Assembly (NCBI RefSeq): GCF_004331955.1
Contig: NZ_CP036532.1
Coordinates: forward strand, 806,001 to 870,000
DNA: 64,000 nt
Reading direction: 5' to 3'
Origin: Roseitalea porphyridii
GTDB taxonomy: Bacteria; Pseudomonadota; Alphaproteobacteria; Rhizobiales; Rhizobiaceae
This document shows, piece by piece, positions 16,724-24,798 of the stretch. The position numbers were made by a program, and so were the translations under genes. The notes under the pieces were generated by a model. The model ran no database searches, had not been told where the DNA came from, and saw only the letters and a list, made by a program, of their open reading frames with translations. Positions within the stretch are counted from its first letter, which is position 1; every line of letters starts with the position of its first letter.

Positions 16724-18349
16724 GTGGCGCAGAATAACGAATCACTACGTCATTTCATTACCGCCGAGGAGGCGTTTCCGGAGATGGAAGCGCTCGTCCT
16801 GTCGGCGACGGAGCGACTGTGCTGCGGCCTGCACATCTTCTCGCCGCGCACCAAGATGCGCTCGCGGCAGGCGCACCGGTCAGGCATCGTCGACTGGGGC
16901 GGGCTTCTGGCGGACGCGCTATCGCGCGGCGTCCACATCCGCATCCTGCTCAACGATTTCGACCCGGTCGGCGCCCCGGACATGCATGCCAGCGTCTGGG
17001 AGCGTATCGGCCTGTTCGGCGAGGCGCTGGCCGATCTCGATGCGTCGGCGCGCGGCCGGCTCGAAATGCTGGTCGCCCATCCCGGCGGGCAGGCGGGCTT
17101 CGTGCTGCGTGCGGCGATCTGGCCCAAGGTGCGCGCCATGATGCGATCGACCCGGCGCCAGTTCGCCGAGGAGGGACGGCCGCTGCCGCCCGGTCTCAGA
17201 CCCGATCTTCCCGGCGATGCGACCATTGCCTGGTGGCCGCCCCGGCCCAATTTCACCCAGACCATGCACCAGAAGTTCCTGGTCGCGGACGGCCGGCGCG
17301 CCGTGCTCGGCGGGCTCGATATCGACGAACGCCGCTACGACGATCCCGGTCACCGGCGCAAGGCGGACCAGACCTGGCACGATGTCAGCGTTTCGTTCGA
17401 AGGCGACCCGGCGGCCGATCTTCAGGCCCATTTCGACACGTGCTGGAAGGCCGTGCGGCGCGACGGAGCCTCGCATGCCGATGCCTACCGCCGGCAGCAC
17501 CCCGAAAGCCCGATCAAGTTCGTCGAGCCCGACCCGGGCTCGAAGGGCGAAACCGGGCCGCCTGCGCTGCCAGACCGGAACGGGCTGCGGATTGCGGTCA
17601 CCCGCCCCGTCATGGGGCGCAGCCCGCTGCGCTTCGGCCCCTCGCCCCGCCAATGCTCCCTGGAAAGGGTTCACGTCGACCTGATCGGGTCGGCCCGCCG
17701 GCTGCTCTACCTCGAGACGCAGTTCTTCCGGTCCTCGATCATTCGCGATGCCCTGGCCGCGGCGATGGCCCGGAACCAGGGCCTTCACGTGATCATGCTG
17801 CTGCCGGGCGCGCCCGATGTGGTCGCCTATGACGGCAAGAAGAGCGGCGTGCATCGGTACGGGGAATGGCTGCAGATGCGCGCCCTCAACCGGCTCAGCA
17901 GCCAGTTCCCGGACCGCTTCGGCGCGTTCTCGCTGACCAACGACCGCACCCGGTCCGAACAGCACGAACGCGACGCGCTGCACGGCAAGGCGATGGTCTA
18001 CGTCCATTCCAAGCTCGCCGTCGCCGACGACCGCAGCGCGATCGTCTCCTCGGCCAACCTGAACGCCAGATCGATGCAATGGGACATCGAGGCCGGCATC
18101 GCCGTCGACGATGCCCGCTTCGCCGCCGCCCTGCGTACCGACCTCTGGCGCAGCCATCTGGGCGATGTGGCCATGACGCTCGATCCGAACGACGACCCCG
18201 CCGGGGCACTCGCGGTCTGGCACGAACAGGCCGCCGAACGCCGGGCGGCCGGCAGCGCCCCGGCGAAGGCGGGGGTCGTTCCGTTCCCGCTCGAACGCAC
18301 GAGGCGCTTCGCCAAGCGGCACATCTTCCTGCCCGAACAGCTCGTCTAG
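16724..18349 (+). CDS. Phospholipase D-like protein (two HKD motifs)
   Basis: The 541-residue protein carries two HxK(x)4D phosphodiesterase motifs, MHQKFLVADGRR (about residues 182-193) and VHSKLAVADDRS (about 428-439), each followed by the usual GG or SSANLN segment. PLD-superfamily members hydrolyse or transfer phosphatidyl groups (phospholipases, cardiolipin synthases) or cut nucleic acid. The two-motif length fits a lipid-acting enzyme. The GTG at 16724 is assumed; the next in-frame ATG (16784) follows a GAGGAGG run and is an alternative. There are no membrane helices. It lies beside a Dps operon within the stress region. Confidence 0.88.
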   Translation: MAQNNESLRHFITAEEAFPEMEALVLSATERLCCGLHIFSPRTKMRSRQAHRSGIVDWGGLLADALSRGVHIRILLNDFDPVGAPDMHASVWERIGLFGEALADLDASARGRLEMLVAHPGGQAGFVLRAAIWPKVRAMMRSTRRQFAEEGRPLPPGLRPDLPGDATIAWWPPRPNFTQTMHQKFLVADGRRAVLGGLDIDERRYDDPGHRRKADQTWHDVSVSFEGDPAADLQAHFDTCWKAVRRDGASHADAYRRQHPESPIKFVEPDPGSKGETGPPALPDRNGLRIAVTRPVMGRSPLRFGPSPRQCSLERVHVDLIGSARRLLYLETQFFRSSIIRDALAAAMARNQGLHVIMLLPGAPDVVAYDGKKSGVHRYGEWLQMRALNRLSSQFPDRFGAFSLTNDRTRSEQHERDALHGKAMVYVHSKLAVADDRSAIVSSANLNARSMQWDIEAGIAVDDARFAAALRTDLWRSHLGDVAMTLDPNDDPAGALAVWHEQAAERRAAGSAPAKAGVVPFPLERTRRFAKRHIFLPEQLV

Positions 18350-18366
18350 AGCGTTCGCCGCCGGCC

Positions 18367-18391
18367 GGAACCGAACGCGCGCTGACGCGTT
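18367..18391 (+). promoter_or_regulatory. Sigma-EcfG promoter of the dps operon
   Basis: GGAAC (18367-18371), a 16-base spacer and CGTT (18388-18391), 35 bases before the ATG at 18426. The following four same-strand genes and the terminator at 19707 define one unit. Confidence 0.8.
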
Positions 18392-18425
18392 GAGGCCCCG
18401 ATATAGGACGGAGCAAGGAGGCAAG

Positions 18426-18620
18426 ATGACCACCGAAGTGAGAACCGACCAGGCACGGCAGGGCCGTCGCGGAAGGCGCGTCCTGATCATTCTGCTTGCC
18501 GGTCTGGCGCTCGCCGTTGTGGGCGCCGTGTTCATGGAAATCATCGATGACGACACGGCAACCGACAATATCGGCGCGCCCGGCGTCGAGCCCGTCCCCG
18601 AGCAAACCGAAACCAACTGA
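18426..18620 (+). CDS. Small single-pass membrane protein heading the dps operon
   Basis: The 64-residue protein has a basic N-terminus (QARQGRRGRR), one membrane helix (VLIILLAGLALAVVGAVFMEII) and an acidic outer tail. It has an AAGGAGG ribosome binding site and directly follows a perfect sigma-EcfG promoter. Fourteen bases separate it from the dps gene. Family unknown; one of several small membrane proteins made under stress control in this region. Confidence 0.75.
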   Translation: MTTEVRTDQARQGRRGRRVLIILLAGLALAVVGAVFMEIIDDDTATDNIGAPGVEPVPEQTETN

Positions 18621-18634
18621 CTGGGAGATCCTTG

Positions 18635-19141
18635 ATGAGCCAGGCCGTTCTGAAACCGGAACTGACCGCCGAGAACCCGTCGACGGGGATCGATGACGAA
18701 TCGCGTCGCAAGATCGCCGAGGCGTTGTCGGCGGTGCTGACCGACACCTACTACCTCGTGATCAAGACGCACATCTATCACTGGAACGTTGTCGGACCGC
18801 TGTTTCACGCCGTCCACGAGATGACCGAAGAGCAGTACCAGAACCTGTTCGAGGCCGCCGACGAGATTGCCGAGCGCATCCGCGCACTGGGCCACAAGGC
18901 TCCGATCGCCGATTCGGCCGGTCCCGGCGAAGCCGTCGTTTCGACGGCCGCGTCGGCCAAGTCCGCCCACGACATGATCGCCGACCTGATCGCCGACCAC
19001 GAGGCGGCGATCCGCAAGATGCGCGAAGCCGCCGAGATGGCCGAAGAGCACCGCGATCTGGTCACGCACGACATGTTGACGGCCCGGCTGACCTACCACG
19101 AGCAGGTCGTCTGGATGCTGCGCGCACTGGCTACGGAGTAA
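18635..19141 (+). CDS. dps: Dps-family DNA-binding ferritin-like protein
   Basis: The 168-residue protein is a Dps: the ferroxidase-site helix motif THIYHWNVVGPLFHAVH (about residues 47-63) and the following EAADEIAERIRALG are characteristic. Dps forms a dodecamer that oxidises and stores iron with peroxide and protects DNA. The ATG at 18635 is preceded by GGGAGA; a TTG just before it is disregarded. It sits second in a sigma-EcfG operon, as in many alphaproteobacteria where dps is a marker gene of the general stress response. Confidence 0.95.
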   Translation: MSQAVLKPELTAENPSTGIDDESRRKIAEALSAVLTDTYYLVIKTHIYHWNVVGPLFHAVHEMTEEQYQNLFEAADEIAERIRALGHKAPIADSAGPGEAVVSTAASAKSAHDMIADLIADHEAAIRKMREAAEMAEEHRDLVTHDMLTARLTYHEQVVWMLRALATE

Positions 19142-19145
19142 GACG

Positions 19146-19343
19146 ATGGGTGTTGAAGTCGGAGGCCTTCTGGGCCTGCTGCTGCTGATCGCCATGGTCT
19201 GGGCGATCTACAGCATCTTTCAATCGACCGCCTCGACGGGCGCCAAGGTGCTCTGGACGGTTCTGATCATCGTCGTGCCCGTCGTCGGTCTCATCATCTG
19301 GCTGATCTTCGGACCGAAGGGCAAGAGCAGCCACGCGGTCTGA
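19146..19343 (+). CDS. PLDc_N-type small membrane protein
   Basis: The 65-residue protein has two membrane helices (about residues 6-26 and 34-56) ending in LIIWLIFGPKGK, the signature of the phospholipase-D N-terminal (PLDc_N) domain normally found at the start of cardiolipin synthases. Here it is a stand-alone unit, four bases after dps. It may work with the PLD-like enzyme encoded just upstream, which lacks membrane helices; that link is inference. Confidence 0.8.
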   Translation: MGVEVGGLLGLLLLIAMVWAIYSIFQSTASTGAKVLWTVLIIVVPVVGLIIWLIFGPKGKSSHAV

Positions 19344-19373
19344 CCGACCGCGTCCAAGCGAAAGGAGTTCGTC

Positions 19374-19676
19374 ATGTCGACCAATCGCAGCCCCGGCATC
19401 ATCAACCAGGCGCTCGGTGTCGAAAAGGACTACACGCCCGAGGAGATCGCAGCCCATGACGAGTGGAGCGACCAGCAGAAGCTGGAGCGTCTTCAGAAGA
19501 TGAAGACCGACGCCATCGCGCTCCAGCGTGCCGAATCCGAGGGCATGGAAGGCGGCGAGAAGATGGACCTTCAATCGATCGAACGCGCCATCGAGGCCGT
19601 CAAGAAGAGCCAGAGCCAGGCCGACCCCGGCGACGGCAAGAAGGTGCGGCCCGAATGGACGTCGGGCGTCCAGTAG
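19374..19676 (+). CDS. Hypothetical helical protein, last gene of the dps operon
   Basis: The 100-residue soluble protein (start STNRSPGIINQALGVEKDY, end KKVRPEWTSGVQ) is predicted to be mostly helical and charged. The GAAAGGAG site lies about nine bases before the ATG. The strong terminator at 19707 follows 30 bases after its stop, ending the unit. No known family is recognised. Confidence 0.7.
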   Translation: MSTNRSPGIINQALGVEKDYTPEEIAAHDEWSDQQKLERLQKMKTDAIALQRAESEGMEGGEKMDLQSIERAIEAVKKSQSQADPGDGKKVRPEWTSGVQ

Positions 19677-19706
19677 GACGTTCGACGCGGTTTTGAGCGA
19701 AACTGA

Positions 19707-19741
19707 GCGCATCCGGCGCAGCGCGCCGGGTGCGCTTTTTC
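19707..19741 (+). terminator. Rho-independent terminator of the dps operon
   Basis: A 13-bp stem (19707-19719 with 19723-19735, one G-T pair) with a three-base loop is followed directly by a run of T (19736-19740). It is a textbook intrinsic terminator between the dps operon and the convergent Crp/Fnr gene. Confidence 0.9.
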
Positions 19742-19781
19742 GCGCGTGGCGTCCCGTTGCTTGCCCGGAGGGCAGATGCGT

Positions 19782-20549
19782 TCAGATGAACGGGCGCTTT
19801 TCGTCGGGCAGGCCGTCCCAGCCGGCGATCTCGCAGAGCTGGTCGAGGTCGGTGATCGAAAAGCCCGATTCGCGCCAGCCGATGACGCCGAGCTTCTGCA
19901 GCTTCTTGAGGGTCTTGTTGGTGTGGACAAGCGACAGGCCGAGCGTGTCGGCCACGTGCTGCTGGGTCAGTGGCGCGATCAGTGGCTTCTTGCCGAACAG
20001 GCCGACGCCCTTGGCGCGCTCCTGCAGATAGGCCAGCAGATAGGCCGACCGCTCGAGCGCCGACCGCCGGCCGATGCTGAGCAGATGCTCGTCGAGGATC
20101 TGCTCCTCGCGCGCGGCGAGCCATGTGATGTCGTAGGCGAGCGCCGGAAACTTCCGGTACAGTTCCGTCAGCCGGTCGCGTTCGAACAGGCACAGATGCA
20201 TGTCCGACAGGCATTCGACCGAATGCTGCATCTCGGCCAGCAGCGAGCCCTGCAGGCCGACGAAATCCCCCGGCATGACGTAATTCAGGATCTGCCGCCG
20301 GCCGTCCTCGAGCATCTTGTAGCGGAAGCCCCATCCCGAAATCACCGTGTAGAGGTGCGGGCTGTTGGCGCCTTCCACAAACAGGGTCGAGCGGGCCTCG
20401 GCGAACAGTTCGCCGCGCTTGAAGCCCGAAACGTAGCTCACCTCGTTGTCGGTGAACTCGCGGAAGAAGCCGCTCGCACGCAGCGGGCACTCCTCGCACG
20501 GGATGGCGCGTGTCTTCGATGGCGGTGTCGTGTCCGGGCGCTTGTTCAT
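19782..20549 (-). CDS. Crp/Fnr-family transcription regulator
   Basis: The 255-residue protein has a cyclic-nucleotide-binding-like domain (about residues 35-150, with NYVMPGDFVGLQGSL) and a C-terminal winged helix (about 160-235, recognition region TLGLSLVHTNKTLKKL). An N-terminal CEECPLR (Cys18, Cys21) resembles but does not match the four-cysteine cluster of FNR, so an oxygen-sensing iron-sulfur cluster is doubtful. It probably regulates a stress or respiratory function near the phyR locus. No FNR box or EcfG promoter is visible upstream. Confidence 0.88.
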   Translation of the reverse strand: MNKRPDTTPPSKTRAIPCEECPLRASGFFREFTDNEVSYVSGFKRGELFAEARSTLFVEGANSPHLYTVISGWGFRYKMLEDGRRQILNYVMPGDFVGLQGSLLAEMQHSVECLSDMHLCLFERDRLTELYRKFPALAYDITWLAAREEQILDEHLLSIGRRSALERSAYLLAYLQERAKGVGLFGKKPLIAPLTQQHVADTLGLSLVHTNKTLKKLQKLGVIGWRESGFSITDLDQLCEIAGWDGLPDEKRPFI

Positions 20550-20650
20550 CGCGCCGATGGCCCGTCGATCGGGTATGTCAAAGTTAAATGATCCCCTTTT
20601 GAGACTTTCGTATGAGCGGTGCGGCGCACGAATAAGAACTGGGGACTGCG

Positions 20651-21022
20651 TTGCCTGCCACTTTCAACGTTCTGATCATCGAGGACGAACTGCTGATCGC
20701 GGTCAGCATCGAACAGGTCGCGCTCGAGATGGGCGCCAGCGACGTGGCGATCCTGCGGCGGCAGGAAGCGCTGCGCTTCGTCCCCGGCAGCGATTTCACG
20801 GCCAACATCGCCATCGTCGACGAGCGCACCGCGAACCAGCATTTGCATGCCATCGTGGATCTGGTCGTGGAGACCGAGGCGGTGCTGATCGTCATGACCA
20901 CCGACAGCGAGCCGGCCGGAGACGGCCTTCTGGAATCGGCGGCGGCGCTGCTCAAGAAGCCTTTCGGTGACGAGGACATCAGGCGCGCGCTCATGGCCGC
21001 CCTTCAGCGCATAAGGTCCTGA
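20651..21022 (+). CDS. Stand-alone response-regulator receiver domain
   Basis: The 123-residue protein is one receiver domain with an acidic pair in LIIEDELLI, a probable phosphoacceptor Asp in IAIVDERTA, a Thr in VMTTDSE and the conserved Lys in LLKKPFGDED. There is no output domain. It starts at TTG with GGGGA upstream. Single-domain receivers modulate PhyR phosphorelays in some alphaproteobacteria by competing for HWE kinases. Its position next to nepR and phyR suggests such a role, but it lacks the 'FATGUY' motif typical of the known examples. Confidence 0.8.
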   Translation: MPATFNVLIIEDELLIAVSIEQVALEMGASDVAILRRQEALRFVPGSDFTANIAIVDERTANQHLHAIVDLVVETEAVLIVMTTDSEPAGDGLLESAAALLKKPFGDEDIRRALMAALQRIRS

Positions 21023-21042
21023 TCGCCCGCCCGGCGGCCCGT

Positions 21043-21231
21043 TCATTTCGAACCGCTGGCCTTTTCGCTGCGCTCGAGTTCCTCGAGCAGGGCGGTGAAC
21101 CGGTCCGGCACCGCCTCGCTGGCGGTCTCGTCATAGGTCTGGCGCAGCCGTTCGCCGATCTTGCGGACGACATCCTCGTCCACGCGGCTCCCTTGCGCCG
21201 GGTTTGTTTTCTTGTCAGTCTTCGATGTCAT
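21043..21231 (-). CDS. nepR: NepR anti-sigma factor (copy 1)
   Basis: The 62-residue protein contains the NepR core: IGERLRQTYDETASEAVPDRFTALLEEL in helix-turn-helix layout (about residues 26-53). NepR binds and inhibits sigma-EcfG and is itself removed by phosphorylated PhyR. The ATG at 21231 is preceded by a GTG that could also serve. It is divergent from phyR, and each gene has its own perfect sigma-EcfG promoter in the shared region. No sigma gene follows it; ecfG is 4.5 kb away beside a second nepR. Confidence 0.93.
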   Translation of the reverse strand: MTSKTDKKTNPAQGSRVDEDVVRKIGERLRQTYDETASEAVPDRFTALLEELERSEKASGSK

Positions 21232-21260
21232 CACGTCTGGCCCTGTCCCGATCGCTGTTC

Positions 21261-21285
21261 AACGCAGCCGCCGCAAAAAAGTTCC
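21261..21285 (-). promoter_or_regulatory. Sigma-EcfG promoter of nepR
   Basis: On the reverse strand, GGAAC (21285-21281), a 16-base spacer and CGTT (21264-21261), 30 bases before the nepR ATG. It lies back-to-back with the phyR promoter, with seven bases between the two -35 boxes. Confidence 0.88.
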
Positions 21286-21292
21286 GGGCAGG

Positions 21293-21317
21293 GGAACCCA
21301 ATCGCGCAACAGTCGTT
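21293..21317 (+). promoter_or_regulatory. Sigma-EcfG promoter of phyR
   Basis: GGAAC (21293-21297), a 16-base spacer and CGTT (21314-21317), 39 bases before the phyR ATG. It implies positive feedback on the anti-anti-sigma factor. Confidence 0.88.
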
Positions 21318-21356
21318 GAACGCTTGAATCTATGTTGTGTTCCGGAGGGAAACCAA

Positions 21357-22151
21357 ATGCCGCTTGCCTCGCAAATTGCCCCGCATATTCCGCTCTTGCG
21401 CCGATTTGCCCGTGCCCTGACAGGTTCGCAACGCGCCGGCGACCGCTATGTGACGGCCCTGCTCGAGGCGCTCGTCGCCGATACAAGCATATTTCCCGCT
21501 CAGGACAATCCCAAGGTCGGCCTTTATCAGGCTTTTCTCGCGCTCTGGTCGTCGCTCGACGTCAATCTGAAGGCCGATGAACCCGGTGGCGGCGTCCTGC
21601 AGCCGGCCGAGCGCAATCTTCAGGCGATCGCGCCGTTGCCGCGCCAGGCGTTCCTGCTCACCTCGGTCGAGGGCTTCAGCCGCGAGGAAGCGGGCGAGAT
21701 TCTCGGCGTTCCGGCCGGCGAGGTCGACACGCTGATCGATCAGGCGTCCAAGGACATCGCCAGCCAGGTCGCGACCAGCGTCCTGATCATCGAGGACGAG
21801 CCGCTGATCGCCATGGACATCGAGGCGATGGTCGAGGATCTCGGCCACCGGGTGACCGGCATCGCGCGCACGCACGAGGAGGCGATCGGCCTGTGCCGCA
21901 AGGAACGTCCCGGCATCGTTCTGGCCGACATCCAGCTTGCCGACGGCAGCTCCGGACTTGAGGCGGTCAACGAGATCCTCCAGTCGATGAGCGTGCCGGT
22001 CGTCTTCATCACCGCCTTCCCCGAACGTCTTCTGACCGGGGAACGGCCCGAACCGGCCTATCTGGTCACCAAACCCTTCCAGCCGCAGACGGTGGCCGCG
22101 CTGATCAGCCAGGCCCTGTTCTTCGAGCAGGGGGCGGAAAAGGCCGCCTGA
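21357..22151 (+). CDS. phyR: PhyR, general stress response regulator (anti-anti-sigma factor)
   Basis: The 264-residue protein has an N-terminal sigma-factor-like domain (about residues 5-135, with RFARALTGSQRAGDRYV and a sigma4-like SREEAGEILGVPAGEV) and a C-terminal receiver (about 141-258; Asp191 in LADIQL, Lys in VTKPF). When phosphorylated, its sigma-like domain sequesters NepR and frees EcfG. The ATG at 21357 has GGAGGGA upstream. It is transcribed from its own EcfG promoter and is followed after 93 bases by an HWE kinase gene on the same strand, its likely cognate donor. Confidence 0.97.
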   Translation: MPLASQIAPHIPLLRRFARALTGSQRAGDRYVTALLEALVADTSIFPAQDNPKVGLYQAFLALWSSLDVNLKADEPGGGVLQPAERNLQAIAPLPRQAFLLTSVEGFSREEAGEILGVPAGEVDTLIDQASKDIASQVATSVLIIEDEPLIAMDIEAMVEDLGHRVTGIARTHEEAIGLCRKERPGIVLADIQLADGSSGLEAVNEILQSMSVPVVFITAFPERLLTGERPEPAYLVTKPFQPQTVAALISQALFFEQGAEKAA

Positions 22152-22244
22152 CCTTGCGCGGCGTCAAGGCATCGGCGGACATCCACTCAAGGCCGGCCCC
22201 TACGTCGGCGGACCCCGATGCGAGTACCAATGGAGTGACACGGC

Positions 22245-23267
22245 TTGGCGCAGCCAATGGCCTCGCTTGAACCGATAGCGGCGTTCGACCGGCCCGATCT
22301 CGACATGCTTTCGACGGCATTGGAGGGATCGCCGGTCACCGTCTTCTTTCAGGATGCCGACGACCGGTTCGTGTGGATCGAGAACCAGCAGTCGATCTGG
22401 GCGAGCGACAATCTGGTGGGCCTTACCGATGCCGAAGTGTTCACGCCCGAAAGCACCGAGCGCCTTGCCAACGTCAAGAAGCAGGCGCTCGAGGACGAGG
22501 CCAAGCAGACGGTCGAACTGACCCCGCTCGAAAAGGTCGTGGCGGACGGCTCCGAATGCCGGCTCAAGGTGACGGTCCAGGCAATGCGCGGCGCCGATGG
22601 CGCGCTGCGCGGCTATCTGTGCGCCTCGCTCGACATCACGCTGGAGATGCAGCGCGAACGCACGCTCAAGAGCCTGCTGCGCGAGGTCGCGCACCGGTCC
22701 AAGAACATGCTCGCCATGGTGCTGAGCCTGTCGGCGCAGACCGCGCGCTCGGCGAGAACCACCGACGGGTTCCTGCGATCGTTCACCGGCCGGGTACAGT
22801 CGCTCGCCAAGTCCCAGGACGTCATCACCGAACGCAACTGGACCGGCGCCGGCTTTCGCGACCTCGTCGACCAGCAGGTCTTCAAGGTCGTCCAGCTCGG
22901 CGGCGCCCGCATCGAGGTCACCGGCTCGAACCCTAACTTCACGCCCTCGGCCGCCCTGCATGTCGGACTGGCGTTGCACGAACTGGTCACCAACGCGCTC
23001 GTGCACGGCGCGCTGATCCAGCCGCAGGGGCGCATCGTCATCGATTGCACGATCGTCGAGGAGGCGGGCCATTCGCCCACCGCGCGTCTGACCTGGAAGG
23101 AAACAACGCCGGAGGAATTGGCGGTCCCGCCGGCGAGCGAGCGCAGTTTCGGGCGGACGATGCTCGAACGGGTCGTCCCCGCCGCCGTCAACGGCACGGG
23201 GACGCTGTCGTTCAGCACCGACGGCGTGCTCTACACGCTGACCATCGCCTCGACGGAGTTCTACTAA
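22245..23267 (+). CDS. PAS-HWE histidine kinase, probable PhyR kinase
   Basis: The 340-residue soluble kinase has a PAS-like domain (about residues 20-135), an HWE phosphoacceptor helix with His150 (EVAHRSKNMLAMVLSL), an intact N-box HELVTNALVHGAL (Asn250) and a WKE motif. Its location directly after phyR is the usual one for PhyK-type kinases. The TTG at 22245 has GGAG nine bases upstream; the ATG at 22257 is the alternative. It is a full-length paralog of the degenerate kinase encoded at 6236. Confidence 0.92.
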   Translation: MAQPMASLEPIAAFDRPDLDMLSTALEGSPVTVFFQDADDRFVWIENQQSIWASDNLVGLTDAEVFTPESTERLANVKKQALEDEAKQTVELTPLEKVVADGSECRLKVTVQAMRGADGALRGYLCASLDITLEMQRERTLKSLLREVAHRSKNMLAMVLSLSAQTARSARTTDGFLRSFTGRVQSLAKSQDVITERNWTGAGFRDLVDQQVFKVVQLGGARIEVTGSNPNFTPSAALHVGLALHELVTNALVHGALIQPQGRIVIDCTIVEEAGHSPTARLTWKETTPEELAVPPASERSFGRTMLERVVPAAVNGTGTLSFSTDGVLYTLTIASTEFY

Positions 23268-23290
23268 AGGGATTGGGGTGACGATCGCCG

Positions 23291-24652
23291 TCAGGCGACC
23301 GACACCGTCTTGGCGTTGACGAAGGCGAGGATCCCCTCGCGCGACAGCTCGCGGCCATAGCCGGAATTCTTCACGCCCCCGAACGGCAGGCGCGGATCGG
23401 ACGCGACCATCTGGTTGACGAACACCGACCCCGCTTCGACCTCGTCGATGAACCTGTCGATCTCGGCCTCGTCGCGGCTCCATACCGAACTTCCAAGACC
23501 GAACGGCGTCTCGTTGGCGATCGCGATCGCCTCGTCGATATCGCCGACCCGGTGCAGCATGGCGACCGGGCCGAACAGTTCCTCGTAACGGCCGGGCGCG
23601 TCCCCCGGAACGTCCGTGACGATCGTCGGGGCAAAGAAGTAGCCCTGCCGCTGCACGGGCTTGCCACCGAGCATGATCGTCGCGCCGGACCTCGCCAGCG
23701 CGTCGACCTGCTCGGTCAGCGTGTCGAGCGCATCGGCGCTCGAAAGCGGACCAAGTTCGGTGTCCTCGTCCATCGGATCGCCGATCGCCAGGTCGCCGAA
23801 CCGCTTGGCCATCGCCTCGGCGAACCGGTCGTGAATGTCGGCGTGGACGATGAAGCGCTTGGCCGCGATGCACGACTGACCGTTGTTGATCATACGGGCC
23901 TTCACCGCCGTCTCGACGGCCGCCTCGATGTCGGCGCTGGGCATGACGATAAACGGGTCGGAGCCGCCGAGTTCGAGCAAGCTGGGCTTGATCCTGTCGC
24001 CGGCCGTCGCCGCGACGGCCCGGCCGGCGCCCTCGCTGCCGGTCAGGGTCACCGCCTTGACGCGGTCGTCCTCGATGATCGCCTCGACCTGGTCCGAACC
24101 GATCAGTAGCGAGGCGAAGACGCCTTGCGGAAAGTCGGCGTCCAGGAACAATTCCTCGATCGCCTGGGCGCATTGCGGCACATTGCTGGCATGCTTGAGC
24201 AGGCCGACATTGCCGGCCATCAGCGTCGGCGCGGCGAACCTGAAGACCTGCCAGTAGGGGAAGTTCCACGGCATGACCGCCAGCACGATGCCAAGCGGCC
24301 GATACCGCACGAAGGCCCGTGAAGCGCTCGACTCGCGCGGGCTGTCGGCGAGGAAGTCCTCGGCATTGTCGGCATAGTAGCGGCATACCCAGGCGCATTT
24401 TTCGACTTCCGAGCGCGCCTCTGCGATGCGCTTGCCCATTTCCTCGGTGGCAAGGCGCGCCAGCGTCTCGCGGCGCGCGTCGAGAAGATCGGCGGCGGCG
24501 TGCATCAGCTTGGCGCGCTCCCCGATCGGGCGACCCCGCCAGTCGCCGAAGGCGCGCGCGCCATTGTCGATGGCGTGGCGCACGGCGGTGTCGTCATGAC
24601 GGGTGAAGGCCTTGCGGGTTTCCGCCGTGGCCGGATTGACGCTGTCGGGCAT
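23291..24652 (-). CDS. Succinate-semialdehyde-type aldehyde dehydrogenase
   Basis: The 453-residue NAD(P)-dependent aldehyde dehydrogenase has the catalytic Cys261 in NNGQSCIAAKRF, the general base Glu227 in LELGGSDPF and the coenzyme-site TLTGSEGAGR. Length and the short N-terminus resemble the GabD2/Sad-type subgroup that oxidises succinate semialdehyde; the substrate is inferred. The ATG has GGAGCAGGAC upstream. Its leader carries a perfect sigma-EcfG promoter and a terminator-like hairpin between promoter and start codon, so expression is probably stress-linked and possibly attenuated. Confidence 0.9.
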   Translation of the reverse strand: MPDSVNPATAETRKAFTRHDDTAVRHAIDNGARAFGDWRGRPIGERAKLMHAAADLLDARRETLARLATEEMGKRIAEARSEVEKCAWVCRYYADNAEDFLADSPRESSASRAFVRYRPLGIVLAVMPWNFPYWQVFRFAAPTLMAGNVGLLKHASNVPQCAQAIEELFLDADFPQGVFASLLIGSDQVEAIIEDDRVKAVTLTGSEGAGRAVAATAGDRIKPSLLELGGSDPFIVMPSADIEAAVETAVKARMINNGQSCIAAKRFIVHADIHDRFAEAMAKRFGDLAIGDPMDEDTELGPLSSADALDTLTEQVDALARSGATIMLGGKPVQRQGYFFAPTIVTDVPGDAPGRYEELFGPVAMLHRVGDIDEAIAIANETPFGLGSSVWSRDEAEIDRFIDEVEAGSVFVNQMVASDPRLPFGGVKNSGYGRELSREGILAFVNAKTVSVA

Positions 24653-24672
24653 GTCCTGCTCCAGAAAAAGTG

Positions 24673-24719
24673 GGAGAGAGGCCTTAGCGGGGGGCTTGGG
24701 GGAGGTAAGGCCTCTCTCC
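24673..24719 (-). terminator. Strong hairpin with T-run in the aldehyde dehydrogenase leader
   Basis: A perfect 14-bp stem (24673-24686 with 24706-24719) with a 19-base G/C-rich loop. On the reverse strand it is followed three bases later by CTTTTTCT. It lies between the sigma-EcfG promoter at 24774-24798 and the ATG at 24652. It can be read as an intrinsic terminator of the gene at 24817 or as an attenuator of the dehydrogenase. Confidence 0.7.
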
Positions 24720-24773
24720 TACCGTCCGAAGCGTGGGACGGAGCCGGACGGCGATCCAGCGGATCATCGCCTT

Positions 24774-24798
24774 AACGCACCGTTCACCAGATCGTTCC
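24774..24798 (-). promoter_or_regulatory. Sigma-EcfG promoter upstream of the aldehyde dehydrogenase
   Basis: On the reverse strand, GGAAC (24798-24794), a 16-base spacer and CGTT (24777-24774), 19 bases beyond the stop codon of the preceding gene and about 120 bases before the dehydrogenase ATG. Confidence 0.75.

Noticed and set aside
16919-19195. Very long reverse-strand open frame (758 codons) opposite the phospholipase-D and dps genes
   Set aside because: It runs antisense to five well-supported genes with ribosome binding sites and known families. Long antisense frames are expected in GC-rich DNA.
19782-20549. FNR oxygen sensor
   Set aside because: Only one CxxC pair is present at the N-terminus, without the spacing of the four cluster-binding cysteines of FNR, so only the Crp/Fnr family is claimed.
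22200-24398. Reverse-strand open frame of 732 codons spanning the HWE kinase and aldehyde dehydrogenase
   Set aside because: It reads out of frame through two catalytically recognisable genes.
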